This document shows positions 3,981 through 5,889 of a DNA stretch of 5,889 nt, in pieces (the first letter of the stretch is position 1; the number at the start of each line of letters is the position of its first letter). This stretch comes from Gemmobacter sp. (GTDB lineage: Bacteria; Pseudomonadota; Alphaproteobacteria; Rhodobacterales; Rhodobacteraceae). Under the pieces are notes generated by a model, which saw only the letters and a list, made by a program, of their open reading frames with translations, was not told the origin of the DNA and did no database searches. The stretch is taken from the NCBI GenBank assembly GCA_030656535.1, contig JAUSPL010000564.1:1-5889 (forward strand), read 5' to 3'. A program made the translations under genes and the position numbers.

Positions 3981-4631
3981 TCAGCCCCTGTCAAGAACTT
4001 TCGCAATCGCCGAGGAAACTGCGTCCATTTCCGCCAACCCGTCAACAGACGTCAATTGGCCCTTGGCATAGTAGTAGCCGATCAGCGGAGATGTCTTCTT
4101 GTAGTACTCCATCAACCGGGTCTTGAGCGCGTCTTCGGTGTCATCACCCCGACGGCGCAGATCCGTGCTGCCACAGACGTCACAGACGCCGGCCTTCGCC
4201 GTTGGCTTGGTCGTGTCGTGGTAGACAGCACCGCAGTTGCCGCAAGTATAGCGCCCCGTGATGCGGGCGACGAGGACTTCGTCATCCACCCGCATTTCGA
4301 TCACGGCATCCAGCGTCTGGCCCGTGCGGTCCATCAGCCTTGCCAATGCATCAGCCTGCGCCAAGGTTCGCGGAAAGCCATCGAAAATGAACCCACGACC
4401 GTCGCCGGCCGTCAGACGCTCTTCTATCAACCCGATCACGATCTCGTCGGTGACCAACTGCCCACGATCCATGACATTCGCTACCAGACGCCCCATTTCG
4501 GTCCCCGAGGTTTTCGCAGCGCGCAGCATGTCACCGGTGGACAACTGCACCATACCACGATCGTCCTCCAACCGCTTGGCCTGCGTGCCTTTACCAGCGC
4601 CCGGAGGCCCGAGAAGGATGATATTTGGCAT
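3981..4631 (-). CDS. adk: Adenylate kinase, four-cysteine (metal-binding) LID type
   Basis: Cytoplasmic adenylate kinase: ATP + AMP to 2 ADP. The 216 residues show the P-loop GPPGAGKGT at 8-16 and the AMP-binding STGDMLR at 31-37. DGFPRT lies at 84-89 and RRRGDD, with catalytic arginines, at 159-164. The long-form LID domain (about 122-160) carries Cys130, Cys133, Cys150 and Cys153 in a CxxC...CxxC arrangement that should bind a structural metal such as zinc. Metal-binding Adk is known in Gram-positive bacteria and in the alphaproteobacterium Paracoccus. The start MPNIILLG at 4631 is preferred over an in-frame ATG at 4685 inside secY. It lies 13 bases after the secY stop, so the two are surely co-transcribed and probably translationally coupled. 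It is followed by the wide gap before rpsM. Confidence 0.98.
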   Translation of the reverse strand: MPNIILLGPPGAGKGTQAKRLEDDRGMVQLSTGDMLRAAKTSGTEMGRLVANVMDRGQLVTDEIVIGLIEERLTAGDGRGFIFDGFPRTLAQADALARLMDRTGQTLDAVIEMRVDDEVLVARITGRYTCGNCGAVYHDTTKPTAKAGVCDVCGSTDLRRRGDDTEDALKTRLMEYYKKTSPLIGYYYAKGQLTSVDGLAEMDAVSSAIAKVLDRG

Positions 4632-4637
4632 GTAATG

Positions 4638-4644
4638 TCCTTCC
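4638..4644 (-). promoter_or_regulatory. adk ribosome binding site that sets the start
   Basis: GGAAGGA (4644-4638, minus strand) begins directly after the secY stop and lies 6 bases before ATG 4631. This fixes the adk start and places its initiation where terminating secY ribosomes would re-engage. Confidence 0.85.

Positions 4645-5889
<1,245 letters not shown>

Overview
The window reads as the distal end of the spc/alpha ribosomal-protein operon of an alphaproteobacterium, most likely Rhodobacteraceae (Roseobacter-type). The evidence is the gene order secY-adk-rpsM-rpsK-rpoA-rplQ without map, infA, rpmJ or rpsD, the 338-residue RpoA and 139-residue L17 with sequences typical of that family, a four-cysteine adenylate kinase, and GC-rich coding sequence. 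The family assignment is inference from recalled protein sequences; no database search was run.

Layout. The right two-thirds lies on the minus strand and is read from right to left: secY (5' end beyond the window, ends 4645), adk (4631-3981), rpsM (3799-3431), rpsK (3418-3029), rpoA (2911-1895) and rplQ (1729-1310). secY/adk and rpsM/rpsK are separated by only 12-13 bases. Three junctions are much wider: adk-rpsM 181 bases, rpsK-rpoA 117 and rpoA-rplQ 165. Each of these holds good RNA hairpins with short loops and no U tract. The adk-rpsM gap also has a -35/-10 candidate. The operon ends at a strong intrinsic terminator (1250-1279) that works in both directions and is shared with a small convergent gene.

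The left part is accessory to the operon. It has a 64-codon plus-strand gene of unknown function (1033-1227, GTG start, good Shine-Dalgarno), a 370-base divergent intergenic region rich in palindromes, and a minus-strand secreted HtrA/DegP-type serine protease (662 to beyond base 1) with all three catalytic residues visible.

How the genes fit together. S13, S11 and L17 are ribosomal proteins, RpoA nucleates RNA polymerase assembly, SecY is the protein-export channel, and Adk balances adenine nucleotides. All are growth-rate-linked housekeeping functions. The protease would act on exported proteins in the periplasm. It is transcribed separately, and its position beside the operon need not mean functional coupling.

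No wholly new multi-gene system is visible. The parts most worth following up are the structured rpsM leader, the intercistronic hairpins, the palindrome cluster upstream of the small gene, and the small gene itself.
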